NCBI RefSeq assembly: GCF_022201045.2
Contig: NC_068561.1
Location: forward strand, 21,764,501-21,828,500
DNA: 64,000 nucleotides
Source of the DNA: Citrus sinensis
Lineage: Eukaryota; Streptophyta; Magnoliopsida; Sapindales; Rutaceae
Direction of reading: 5' to 3'
Positions 38,616 to 50,726 of the stretch are shown here, in pieces; within the stretch, counting starts at the first letter, position 1; every line of letters starts with the position of its first letter. The translations under genes were made by a program, and so were the position numbers. Under the pieces are notes generated by a model. The model worked only from the letters and a program-made list of their open reading frames with translations. It had not been told where the DNA came from and did not search any database.

Positions 38616-39892
38616 TATGATGGCAGAGAAGAGTGAAGATTTGAAGAAGAAAGGTATTAGTTATGATGACAGCGACGATGAAGGAGACTCAACCTGTGGT
38701 CTCTTACTCATGAAACTGAATCTGGTTCCAAGAAAGAAGCTTATTGTTCTTAGTATCGGAGGCTTACTTTGTTAGATGGTCTGTCGCAAAGATCTGTCAA
38801 TTGCTCCGATTTATAATCGCATTCCTAATACTTCTTACGGAAGCTATAAAGGTGACAGTAAAATATTAATCATATGTTTGTTCGAATTTGAGAACTATAA
38901 TTAACTCTTTGAAACTCTATTAATTGCAGTTTATAGGAGGCCTTATTGTAAGGACTTCATGGACTTTTGCCTGGAAAGGTTTGAAGTTGGAATATGGTCA
39001 TCCGCCAGGGAGTTAGTATATATATTTCTCTTTCTATGAATAATTCATTCATTCGTTTTATGATGATATGAAATCTACCCGTGTGCAAACGTCTATTTTA
39101 TGTAAGACCACAGGTGGTACATGAATAATGCTTTGAATTGTATAATGGTAGGACTGAGAGGCAAATTGTTATTCGCTTGGGTGAGTTTGATTGTAATTTT
39201 AAGCTAAACATTTTAGTAGAATTTCAATAATGGCCACCTATCAAGTTTGTTCTAAAATATACAATTTGTTTTTCACTTTCAGGATCAAAATGAATGTACC
39301 AATTCTGGGTTCAATTCACTAGAGAAGAATAACAAGCCTATTTTTCTCAAGGAGTTGAAGAAAATATGGGAAAATAAAGCACTCCATTCTCTCTGTTCCT
39401 GTGGGGCAATATTCCTCATCAAACACATTGTTAATTGATACGGATCCCTATAAGGCCCTGCTGAATCCTGTAATGTATCACCAAAATTTGCTCTACATAA
39501 ATTAGCAGCTCCATCAACTTAAATTTCCGTGAGAGTTTGCGTGTTTTTCTTGTATTGCAGCCCAAGACAGCAATTTTTCCGACCGAATACAAACCAAGCG
39601 ATGTCAATGACAATGCTTTAGGTGAATTCTGTAGAAATTCACATTTTGGCATGCATGCATCCAATTCATTTGTGGATTGAGTTGATTGTATTTAACCTAG
39701 GCCTTAGCGTACATTTTGTTGCAGGTCCTCAGGGGGAGCTGAGCCTCTATTTGGACGGTCTGGCAGATGCAGATGATGTTGCTTTATGTAAAAGAACACC
39801 CATTTGGACAGCCCACAATATCACCATTGCATCCTGACTGGAATTATTATTCCAAGATTATCCGCCGCAACAGCAAGACCTACTATAAGTGA
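38616..39892 (+). pseudogene. FCP1/HAD-like protein, copy 2 (stop and two frameshifts)
   Basis: This is a tandem relative of the copy at 35717 with the same exon order and similar splice positions. It opens MMAEKSEDLKKKGISYDDSD and reads RKKLIVLSIGGLLC before a TAG at 38773–38775. It resumes as YRRPYCKDFMDFCLERFEVG, IWSSARE, WYMNNALNCIMVGLRGKLLF and DQNECTNSGFNSLEKNNKPI. A frameshift near 39390–39400 separates ENKALHSL from GQYSSSNTLLIDTDPYKALL. A second shift near 39785 separates YLDGLADADDVA from VKEHPFGQPTISPLHPDWNY, which ends at a TGA at 39890–39892. Three lesions make it a pseudogene. As in copy 1, the aspartates of the DxDx(T/V) site are missing (IVLSIGGLL). Confidence 0.85.
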
Positions 39893-40418
39893 TGGTTGAA
39901 AAGATTATAATAATGTAATACAAATTCTAGTTACATGTCTTGTCCAATTGAATTAAATTATGAACTGTTTCTTTCCGCATGAATAAATTATGGCTTCTGT
40001 TTGTCAGGAATTGTAGTTTTTTGTTCCTTTTCATTTCTCCTTTTGCTGCAATGAACAAATATTTTGTTTAGTCATAATGGCAAAACATATTAGTAAACGA
40101 TTAAATTGTCTTCAGGAGAGGTACATTAAAATCAGGACGGTCGTCAAATAATAATGATGATCCTACAGCATTCCTAAAATTTGAAAGCTGCAATTGTTTC
40201 TAAATTCTAATACTGACACTGAGGCAGCAACCTTGGAACTTATGTTAATAAAACTAATTGTTACAACAGAAATTTAAATAAGATTAGTTCATTCAGTTGT
40301 CAAGTCAGCTTCCAAGCCTCCAAATGATTCTGCAAAGGAAAAATGTTGTTACCTTGCAGGCATTGTTTTTTGAAGCATTCTATATTTGATCAAATAAGTA
40401 ATGCGGCAGAATTCCATC
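39893..40418. other. Spacer and 3′ UTR of the AHL gene
   Basis: This is a non-coding stretch between the copy 2 pseudogene and the stop codon of the minus-strand AHL gene. Its right part is probably the AHL 3′ UTR. Confidence 0.45.
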
Positions 40419-43400
40419 CTATTCGTTTGGCAAAGAAACATTGATATCAGGAGATGGCCTCTGACTAGTTGTGGTTTCAGAGCCGTTCCAACCTGCGCTT
40501 TGAGAAGTTGTGGGGTTAGGTACTTGTTTACTGTTTTCGGCATTTCCTACTTCAGCTTGGCTTTGTCTTGGCACTGGAGTTATAGGAGTCAAAGAGGTCT
40601 CCTTCTCTGGGTTTACTTGAGAAATAGGTCGTGCCGCTGCTAATGTTTCGGGAGCACCACCTGGGGACATGAAAGGCATCGTCTGCTCTCGATGGTGCTT
40701 CCTTTTATGCACCTTGAAGCCATTGGGCATGAAACTTCCTACCACAATCTACCAAACGAAGCAAACAAACGTAAGTCTTAAAAAACAGTTGGCTTCAAAA
40801 AATAAATTGGTTGAATGTGTTACAATATTTGTTAAGAGTAATTAAGCAAAGGTATGAGGCAATGTATCAGCCCATCATTCATGTTTTCAACCTATGCATT
40901 TGAACAAAGGTGGTAAGCACATTTCAGTTTGTTTAAGGCCACAAGTCAAACTTGAATTCCTTCAAAACAGTTACCAGGAGTGCATTTTTTGAGGTAATTT
41001 CAGATCGCATAGAGAGTGCAAAAAGTTCTCCAAGAAGTTCATTGCAAGAGGCATCAAATAGCATCATTAAAACCATAAGCAAGTTGAACAATATGGCAGA
41101 GTTTTAATCTCGGTATCCAAATAATTATACTGGAGCTCAGACACAGAACCATTAATTACTTCTGACTACTGTTGGTTTATACCAGAAATTGGAAAGAATG
41201 TTTTATTGCTAGGTCAGCATTTATGTGTCTAATTTCAAACAACTCAAATAAAAATGATCAAAGTACTTACCTGGATAGGGCTGGCAGCCATTAATAAACC
41301 AGCAACGCCACCGCCTATAACACGCCCATCAGGTCCAGCCAGCGAGACACTCAATCCACCAGTCCTACTTCTAGCACCACCAGTTTCAGTGACTGTGAAT
41401 GAGCCAGATAATGATAGTATCTCAAATCGTCCCTGCAAAGAATATTTGAAAATTATCTAATTGAAACTGTATCTATCGATATGGGGGGAAAAGAAAAAAA
41501 AGTCTTTCGTCACCATTAACATCATCAAGGAAAACAGCCATAAATTACAACACCTTACATCATATGACAGTATCTTTAGGCGAAACAACAACCAAGGGAA
41601 TGATCCAGGAACTTGTTAGAGTTAATTTAGTCACTATGTAATTGGCAGTTGGGCTTTGAAAAGCATGCTATAATTTAGGTGAGCACATCAGAGATACAGG
41701 AGATACTTTATCGTCTACGTAGATAGTGAAAACAACCAAAACTCAAATTAGAAAAAATGCCACATTATCATGATCAATGTCTCCTGCTCAAAAGGAATAC
41801 ATTCAAATGGTACAAAACTAAAACTTAAACACATGCATGACTGTTGTCACAGATATAAAATTTCTTTTCTGGAGAAATATGAGTTTTATTGCCCCTTAAA
41901 ACATAACTAGTTCCGTTATTAACAATTAACAATTTGGGATCACCTTTATTCTTAAGCTCCTTTAACCTGCTTAAACTTCTAAATTTAATTTTTTTGATTC
42001 AGAAACTGGAAGGTAGAATAAAGTAAGGAAATTCATCAAACCTAATAACTAGTCATAGTTGCAGCAGAGCCAAAGATGAGAGAGAGTCTAAGAACAAATG
42101 CTTGTAAGTTGTATCTGTCCTTACAGAGAAGCATCTTATGCTTCTATATATTATGATTTATGACAGGGCAAAATTACATTCAGATGCAAGCAAAAACAAA
42201 ACGGAATTTCAGCCGAATTTGTTCATACTACTTTAGGTTTAAGATTGTACCTCATATGTCAGGATACCACCAGAAGAGCCAGGCTGGCGAATAGTTACAT
42301 TAGAAACAGCTCCATTGGCAGAGAGAACGCAGATCCCTCGAGGACCCTTCTGAGAAAACGAAAGAATCTTCCCTGCAACATCCTGTAAATAATAAAGTTA
42401 TGATCTCCACCATCATCTACTTTTAAGAAGATTCATGATCCAATTTATGAGATTCTTAACTAGTCACAGCTAATTAATTCACCAAGGTACATGAATTATG
42501 AAAGGGCCAATTATTATGAGTACCATGAATAAATTTGTATGTTACCTCCCCAGTATTAACGGTGACCACATGGGGGGTGAAGTCCCCTCCAGCAGTGTTG
42601 GCAAACAATTCACCTGTACAGATCACAGCCCAAATGTAAATTTCATAATTTTTATATATCAGATTGAAAACAATCTAAACCAAATTGCTCACAGTTGAAA
42701 AAGCCAATGCTTGCAAGTTCCCTAATGCATTCAGATGATCACAGGGAAATCATATAAGGCTATAATCAATATTTAGTAACAATGTTAATCTTAATTATTT
42801 TCAGTGAAAACAAATCCATATCTCATTTCTCTTAAAACAAGTGAGCAAAAATAAAAAATAGCCACTTAAAATCTTCTGTGCTCAGTTGAAGTTAAGATAT
42901 AAATCAACCAACTCTTCCAATTCTTCAAACATGCATTTATCAACAATCCACCTACGTGGTTGGTGAGACAATAAAGGGCCCAAAAAAAAAAGGACAAGGT
43001 AAATCCCGTACAAACATAATTTTTTTTGTCTTTTTTTGTTATGTAACTTGAGCAGTATTTACCCGAGAAAACAAAACAATCCTGCATTTTCTTAGTAAAC
43101 AAACAGCTTCAGTAAAGTAAAAGTATTTTTCTCAATGAAATTGGTTACCTAAAGAGGCAAGAAGCTGCCAGTTACCAGAGCCAGGAGGCCTGCCTCGACC
43201 TCTTTTTGAAGAAGAAGAAGAGGAGAAGTCAGGGGAAAGGGTCAAAGAAAATCCAGGAGGTGGTGATGACGTAGATGATGATACAACTGATGGAACCCTC
43301 AAGTTTCCATCAGAATCGTACTTTCTTGGCCTCCCTCTCTTTTTCTTCCCAAAAATATCCACACTACTGCCACTGTTCCCTGGTGGTGATGCCATTGTTG

Positions 43401-43557
43401 CCGCTCCTGATGCTGCACCACCAACACCGAGATCAATATTCATCGCCTGTGGTTGCATGTGCTGCGGTAACAACACGTCGCTGCTCACAGGTGGGGGTGA
43501 GTCAGTGTACGAGTCACCCCCTGGTGACCCAGATACCGTGCTCTCTTTCTCTTCCAT
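40419..43557 (-). CDS. AHL: AT-hook motif nuclear-localized (AHL) protein, two AT-hooks + PPC/DUF296
   Basis: AHL proteins bind the minor groove of AT-rich DNA in the nucleus and act as chromatin and transcription regulators through PPC-domain complexes. Five exons join in phase to 366 residues: 43149–43557, 42546–42613, 42251–42382, 41271–41432 and 40419–40748. I chose MEEKESTV at 43557 as the start. A methionine 16 codons upstream is in frame but its extension looks non-coding. AT-hook 1 is KKKRGRPRKY (71–80), AT-hook 2 is KRGRGRPPGSG (118–128), with Ser/Pro-rich linkers. The PPC domain follows: GGDFTPHVVTVNTGEDVAGK, GPRGICVLSANGAVSNVTIR, GRFEILSLSGSFTVTETGG and GLLMAASPIQIVVGSF. The C-terminal tail is Ser/Thr/Pro-rich and ends VSLPNE. 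Two hooks plus introns place it with intron-containing AHLs such as AHL1. No lesion was seen. Confidence 0.95.
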
Positions 43558-46500
43558 TGAAGCGCGTAAAATGTACCTGGTGGGGTGTCTTGAAAATGCT
43601 TTCAATTAAGTTCTAGAAACAGACGAGATGAAAGTAAGTGAATGTTTGAACAAATGGCGCCAGAAGTAGCACAAGGGCTTTTTGAAGTTTTGGTCTTTGG
43701 TGGTGACTGACGGGGCAAGGTGAGAAAATTTTTATCAACTTCCCCCCATTAATGGAAATGAAAAAGAACGATTAACACTCTGAAGGAAACACAAACACTG
43801 CTCTGCTTCTTGTCTATGACTCCACGCACCTGCTTAATACAATTACCATTTTGCCTTCGAAATTCCCAAATTACCCTTGTTCGTTTGCATTTTCCTGGCT
43901 TTGGGCAACAGATTCAATTCCACATTTTTCACTTAAAAATGAGTTCAATACTGTACTGCGAAATGGACTTTTTATTTTTTCGGAAATGAGATCTTATAAT
44001 TTTAAGAATTTTTAGAAAATTTTAGGAGGGTCTTAATGGTCTTTCACTGGCAAAATTGAAGGGCAGTGTGGGAATGTGAGAGAGTTATCTAGGTTATTGC
44101 TAAAAGAGCATATTAAATAAGAAATAAACAAGAGGGTTATACAAGTCCGCAAGGAAAGTTTTGTTGTATAAAAATTGCAGTCAAACTCAAAATTGGTGCT
44201 CTGCTGTTAAAGCTACAACCCCGCCCTAAAATAATGCTTTTTTTATTATTTTTATTTTATTTTATTTCTTGAGGAGGAAAAGCGTTCAAATCCCTAACTT
44301 ACGTTTCTCAACATAATTGGTATCCGAATTTTAATTTGTTCTCATTATAATTAATTATCGATTCTTTAAAGTTCTTTGATTCGGGCACCTCTATTGATTT
44401 TGATAAGTGGAGCAACCAACCAAAATATTATTAAAAGCGATTTACATCATTCCGAGTCATTAACTCACATCTGATCAGTGAAAATGTTATTTATTTATTT
44501 TTTCAGAAAAAAACAATGTCATTTATCTTAAAAAAAAAAAAAGAGAAAGAGGAAGAAAATATTTACTAATATATGAATGCATTGTAATTATATGATTGAT
44601 TATTAACAAATAGAAATGTTACTTAGGGACATTTTGGTATTCAATCCAAGTGTATGAAAATATATTTAATAGATTTCGGTATTCATGATTTCATTTGATA
44701 CACGTGTTTATGTATATGCTAATTAACAAATTTACCTATATTGTTTTCAAATTTGATAATTACTATGACAGAAAAAAAAACTTATTTTTTTTATATAAAA
44801 AATAGACCACAAAAATTTATTTATTCTTTACGAGTATTTTATAGAATTTCAAGAAACTCCTTAGGTCAATACTTTTTTTTTTAAGTAAAATGATTTTTAT
44901 TTTGAATATTACATCACACACAAACCATGCAGGTCAAGACTCAACTAGAAGTATTACGTAGTCTATAATTATATATATCAAAAATTTATTGGAACCTACT
45001 TTGATGCTTAGAGATGAAGTTCAATCTAAAAATATTAATTTTCACTTGGGAGACTATACCCCTTAATCCATGAAAGAGGTTAAAAAATATTCATTAGTCA
45101 TTACTTGGCTAAGGACAATGATTCAAATTATGTGGGTGTATCAATTTAAAAAAAAAGACTATATACATAAAAAAAAATCTCTCGAATATTAATGTGAGCA
45201 AAATTTGAGCTCAATATTTTTATACCACTTAAACAAGCATTAGATGTGATTATTTTTAAAATTTATATCATTGTATTTTAAATAAAGTGTTTTGTTATAT
45301 TATGTCCCGTAAAAGAAATGATTTATTAGAAGAGTATTTCTTTAAAAGTACTGAAAATGCTTAAAACACTTTTTAAAATTGCTCATTTAGTTTTCCTTTT
45401 CTTCAAAACTAAAATGAAATGAATTCAAAAAAATCCAAACGAAATAAATGGGTGCCCGAATCACATGGGCATTTAAAGGATTTATCATATGAATATACTT
45501 TTTTTGGGGGGGAGGTGGGGGGGAAGTGAATATACAAAATTAAGAAAGATGTAGAAAAATCCAATTTTAACTCTGCAAAAAGCAACAGTGAGTAAAAGCT
45601 GTCGGTAAGACCGTTGACGGCCCTGTCCGAACACGCAATCTTTTCCCCAATCCAAACAAAACAAAAAGCTAACGACTTCATGTTCACACTCTACTTTTCT
45701 AATCTTTTGACCGTTCGTTTAAAATTCTATCATCATCCGACGGTAAGAACTAAGATATTATGGCCCACGGAATGACATGGCAATCCGCTCTGAGTCATTG
45801 AATCAATGGCGTATCTATGATTATACATAGGTGATCGTAAAATGATACGACAGCGTTTGGTTTCTGTCATCTTCTTTAAAGGTTCCCAAACTACAGGCGC
45901 CTAGATTTCGATGACTGCCACGGAGACTGGTCCTGTTATTCATGTTGAATGTTCAACCGCCGCTGACCAACAATCAAATAGAAAGACTGTAAACTTGATC
46001 AAACTGAAATTTTAGATATTTTCTATTACATTAGTCAGGAAATTAAAAAAAAAAAAATCCTAATTTGCTGATAAGTATCATTTTGTAGATAAAGTTAGAT
46101 TTTATATGAACTGCATGAAGATACATCCCGACGATAAAATTTATTATGTAATGTTCAAATAATAATAATAATAATAATAACAAAAAACAATACAAAAGGT
46201 ACTACAATATCTATCAAAGATTAAGGACCTATTAGATACCAAAAATGAGAAACTAGTTCTTACATAAGAATATGTAGAAACTTGGGGACAGCCAACGGGT
46301 TATCACTGATCCCGTAATTCTATTTCATTTTTTAAAATAAAACACCAACAGATTTTTTTTTTAAATTTCAGAGGGTATTGTTTATTTGAGTTGGTAGGGT
46401 TGGTGAGTATTTGCATATCGTTGAAAATTTAAAGGGTATATATATCTATAAATATTCTAGTCTGGTTAAACTGTAATTATGGCATAATTTAGATAGAAAA

Positions 46501-47055
46501 CAGAATGTCCCACCAAATTCATCTACCGGCCCTAAAATTTAATCATACACTACCTCAGGAGAAAATCTATTCAATTAATATCCATTAGACAGAAAAAAAA
46601 ACAAGATTTTGAAGATCTCCCCACCATCATTTACGTTTTCTTTTCTTGTGATTTTCCCTCCACTTTTTTCACTTTGATACTTAATTACGGTAATCTAATT
46701 AAATAAATAAATAAGAGAAAAAGTCATTAAAATTCAGAAAAAAAGGGGAGATTCCCTAGTGAGGAGCATGTGGGTTTAAGGAGTTTCAAGGTAACAATTG
46801 GCTAATGAAATTTTTAATTTTTGTGACAGTACATTGTGGGCTGCCGCTATTAAAATAGAAATTTGGTTTTCCAATATATATAATATATATGCATTGATAG
46901 ATGGGATAGCTTATACGTCAAATATTCAAGGTTTTTACTTTTTAAGTGTTCCAGTAAATTAGAGGATATCATTTCTCATGAGAAAAATAAAAATTAATTG
47001 CTTTCGATATAGAAAATACAATCCAAAGAGAAACTCTAAAAATGGTAATTTATGT
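43558..47055. other. AHL upstream region and AT-rich spacer
   Basis: The first few hundred bases hold the AHL leader and promoter. Beyond about 44000 the DNA is AT-rich with A and T runs and an AAT-type run near 46160–46180. No gene is recognised. Confidence 0.45.
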
Positions 47056-47590
47056 AGTGTTTACTTTTTGAATTGAAGCATGAATCGTAAAGAATGAGGA
47101 TTCTGAAATTGAGAGTACGTAGTATAAGTAGAAATAAAATGTTTACTTAGATTATAATGAAAGTGAGGATTGTCGGTCAAAATTCCAATCATATGTTTAT
47201 TTTATCTTAAATCAAGAGAGAATTATCTTAAATTATAATTTCACCCTTATGTAAAGCGTATGTAGCTTTTAATTAGAAAACAAATAAGAAAATATATTTG
47301 TACAATTACTATTAACATTTTTTAATGACGTAAATTAAAATTTTTTTATAATTATTTAAACTAAAATTATTGATAACATTTATCTGTAATTTTTAGATTC
47401 ATTCTAAGACATTTTTAGAAATCAAATGAGTAAGATGAGACTCCCACCTTCTCATATAGGAGTGAAAATCTTACTCCTCACTCTAAAAGCATGTGGGAGA
47501 GATTCTCACTCCCATTTTTAAATAAACATGTAAATATTAGAGTGAGAGGATTTTAGACTCTCCACTCTCACTTTAATAAGTAAACACACT
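47056..47590. mobile_element. MITE-like element with agtgtttactt termini (~535 bp)
   Basis: The left end agtgtttactttttgaattg is matched, inverted, by the right end …taataagtaaacacact. The interior carries gaatgaggattctgaaattg-type sequence and inverted sub-repeats (actcccattttt / agtgagagg). It is non-coding. Its ends resemble those of the candidate at about 53672–54050. Confidence 0.5.
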
Positions 47591-49850
47591 CTTATTGCAT
47601 TTGATTTTTATTTTGAATTTCAAAATGCTTTTTGAAAATGAAATTACCAAAGGAAGTTTCTGGGTATTCACGGTATTCATCGTTATAAAATTTAGAATTG
47701 TAATTGATCTTAATATCCAAGGATTATGGGGGGAAAAAAAGGGGGAAAGAAAGTAGATATGTTATAATTGTCATTGGAAAGAGATTTATATGCAGATTTT
47801 GGAATCAAATCCGTTGGGTGTCTTGGGACCATTCTACTATACAGGGGGACCACTATAGATGGATATAATTAATTTTATAAAACAAATTGAAAAAAATAAG
47901 CATGAAAATAAAAAGCTGTAGAGCTATAATTAAAGTGAATTCCATAGAACAAAAAGCCACTTCCCTCCATCTCCATGTGGGTTTATTATATACGTTCGCT
48001 AATTAATTAGTTAGCTGGAATTTTCATCCTTTTCGGCTAAGTAATCTCGCAATTTCCTTTTTCTAGATTATTTTATTTTTTATTTCTTTTTACGTAGCCC
48101 AATACAATTAGGATATTTTATATCCCAATTGATGGATTCTTCATGTGTTGGATAATAAAATAATAATTGTCCTAGTCATAAAATTTATTATATAATAAAT
48201 GAGTAATATATAATACAATACAAATTAGAATTTTATTGTCGAGATTTTTAAGACTCATATGGTATTTATGGTTAGACAATTGTAGTTGAAAACTCACAAC
48301 ACTAAAGTGTTTGTATATACTCAATACTGTAGTTTAAAAACTAAATTGGTCATATCTTATAATTCTGTATTATGAAAAATCAATAAAGGTTTTACTATTT
48401 TTATCAAAATTATTATTTAAAAATCATATTTACTCCATACTATTTTAATACATATTTACAATATTTTTCTTTAATAATTATTATGACATAAAAATTATAA
48501 CATCGCAATATGAAAGAGGCTTAGCATTATTGTTGTACATTTCAGTCAGCCATGATCCAGTCTAACTGTTTATTACTCTGATCAGATATTGGGTTTGATG
48601 ATTGGGCTCAGGAGTCCACTCACTGGAAGGGTAGCGCTATATTACTTGCAAGGCCCATGCCACTTGAACTATCTTGTAAACAAGAAAAACATACGGGTTA
48701 ATCTTATACATCCATAATGCATAAGAAAAATCAATAAATTTTTAATTTATATGGAGTTATCCATCTATGAAGATGTAAAGGACCTCTCTAGGAAATTTTC
48801 CAATGATAATTTTTTTTTTATAAAAAAAATCATATTAAAGCACAGATGATACAATATAAAAATATACATAGTAGTTAAGTCAAATGATTGAGGAAACAAA
48901 CAAAATCATAAAAAAGAATGTTAGGAAACATGTTTCATTTTTTAATAAGGATTTTTAAAGATATTTTCTTCTTTACAAGGATTTCATATTTATGGAGTAA
49001 TTAATATCTATTTTGAGACTCAATTTGTTTAAAGAGAATACAATATAAGAAATGAATACTTCTCATACAATAAATAATCACTATTTATGAGGAGATTGAG
49101 TTTTTACTTGTTTGTATAATATTACAATTAGTTTTTCTGTAAGTAGATAGTTTATAGTATGAGAGCTATGGTAGATTTATTGAGAAATTAGATATTATTG
49201 GGGGATTTTGGGTGTGATAAAATATATTAGAATGATTGAAATAATTTTTCACATAGTAAATTTTTCACGACACCATGATTGTTATCCGGCATAAAAGATT
49301 TCTAGGTAAATTCTTATATTATGCAATTGTTTTTATTCTACGTCTATTTTCTATTTATTATTTATTTGATATTTTTTACTTTTTAAAATCTTGAGTGGGA
49401 TTAGAATTCCTTAACAAAGAAAAGCGATAATAAAATAATCGGTTAAAATAATAGAATAACAATGATAATAACAATAATGAAATCTTTCAACAATTAACAA
49501 TAATTTTTTAACCCTCAATCATTGATGCTCTGCTGACATGTTTAATTAAGAAGCCTAATAACATTTGATGAACAGATAGAGACATGCAGGCTGCAGCCAA
49601 TGGAAAACTCAAAACCCCGCTATCAACTTGTTCTGAAAGTCGGGGGTTGAAAATTGGAAATGCAAAACGGTTGTCTTTGTCCAAATTTACCCATCTCCTT
49701 TCGTTAAAATGGCATTATTAGCAGGAAAATGATATCTGCATTACTGCAAATGCCCTCCACAGAATTCCCCACGCGCCAACATCCTCCTCCCTCGTCGAGT
49801 GAACTTCCCAAAGCGCATATCTTTTTCCTCCTCAAAACGGAATCGTATCA
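47591..49850. other. AT-rich spacer
   Basis: I see no gene and no clear repeat. A/T content is very high, especially at 48100–49500. Confidence 0.5.
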
Positions 49851-50726
49851 CTAGTTACTCTTTGATTTACTTAATCACCTTGATATCCACCAGCATAAGA
49901 GAAGAATAAACCACTCTACTCTGCTAATTATTAATTTCAATTTTTCAAAACCTCGATTTGACCGAATTTACGCGCTATAATTAAGTATTAAAGTCTGTCT
50001 TTTACTGGTCGAATTTCCTTGTATTTTTTACTCCGTCAGTTCTCAGTTTCGATTGCTCGCGGCTATATGACGCTGGGATCGTCCCTTTACTCCTACCCAC
50101 TCATTTCGCCTGCTCCCTCAGCCTAAGCTAAGGTACCCTCGTTTACGTACCATTAAGCTCTTGATTTCATTTTAATGCCTCTTTAAATTTTACTTCTTAA
50201 TATTATGTTGATTGGTGGTTGACTTGACTTCTGGTAAATTATTCTCTGCAAATTTATCACTTTTGAGAATTTTTGTTGAATTTGCTCTCAAATTCGCTTG
50301 TGAGCACTTGGTTTTTCCGATTTCTAGCTCTCTCGCTACGACACGCCTTAGTTGTTCAGAAATTAGGGATAAAAATGAATAAAATTGTTCTATATGATGA
50401 ATTTCTTATGTGATTGAGCTTGCACGCAAGTCTTTGTTTTTTTTTTTTTTTTTTAATTTGGTTTTTGGCTGATTGTTTTTGTATTTGTGTTTGTACTTGT
50501 GGTATATTGTTCAACTAATCCAAGCAATTGTAATTCGATAAGTTCTGATTTCGTGTCCGAATGTTTAGGATTTAGTCAGAAAGTATTTTGATATGATTAT
50601 GGCATTGCGGGAAATATATATGTTGGCAGCTGAGTGATCTTTCTTACGTTGACATGTTTTCTTACAGGGATTGTGAGATTGCTTGAGGTTGTTGGTTATG
50701 ATAATATTGTTTGTTTATGTAATTTA
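49851..50726 (+). promoter_or_regulatory. Leader region of the DUF3475/DUF668 gene with probable 5′-UTR intron and short uORF
   Basis: A donor (gctaag|gtaccc at 50132/50133) and an acceptor (tttcttacag at 50667) outline a likely leader intron with a T-rich tract near 50437–50454. After the acceptor, the first ATG is at 50698. It opens a 9-codon upstream frame that ends TAA just before the main start and overlaps its context by one base. This uORF could lower translation of the main frame. Confidence 0.5.
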
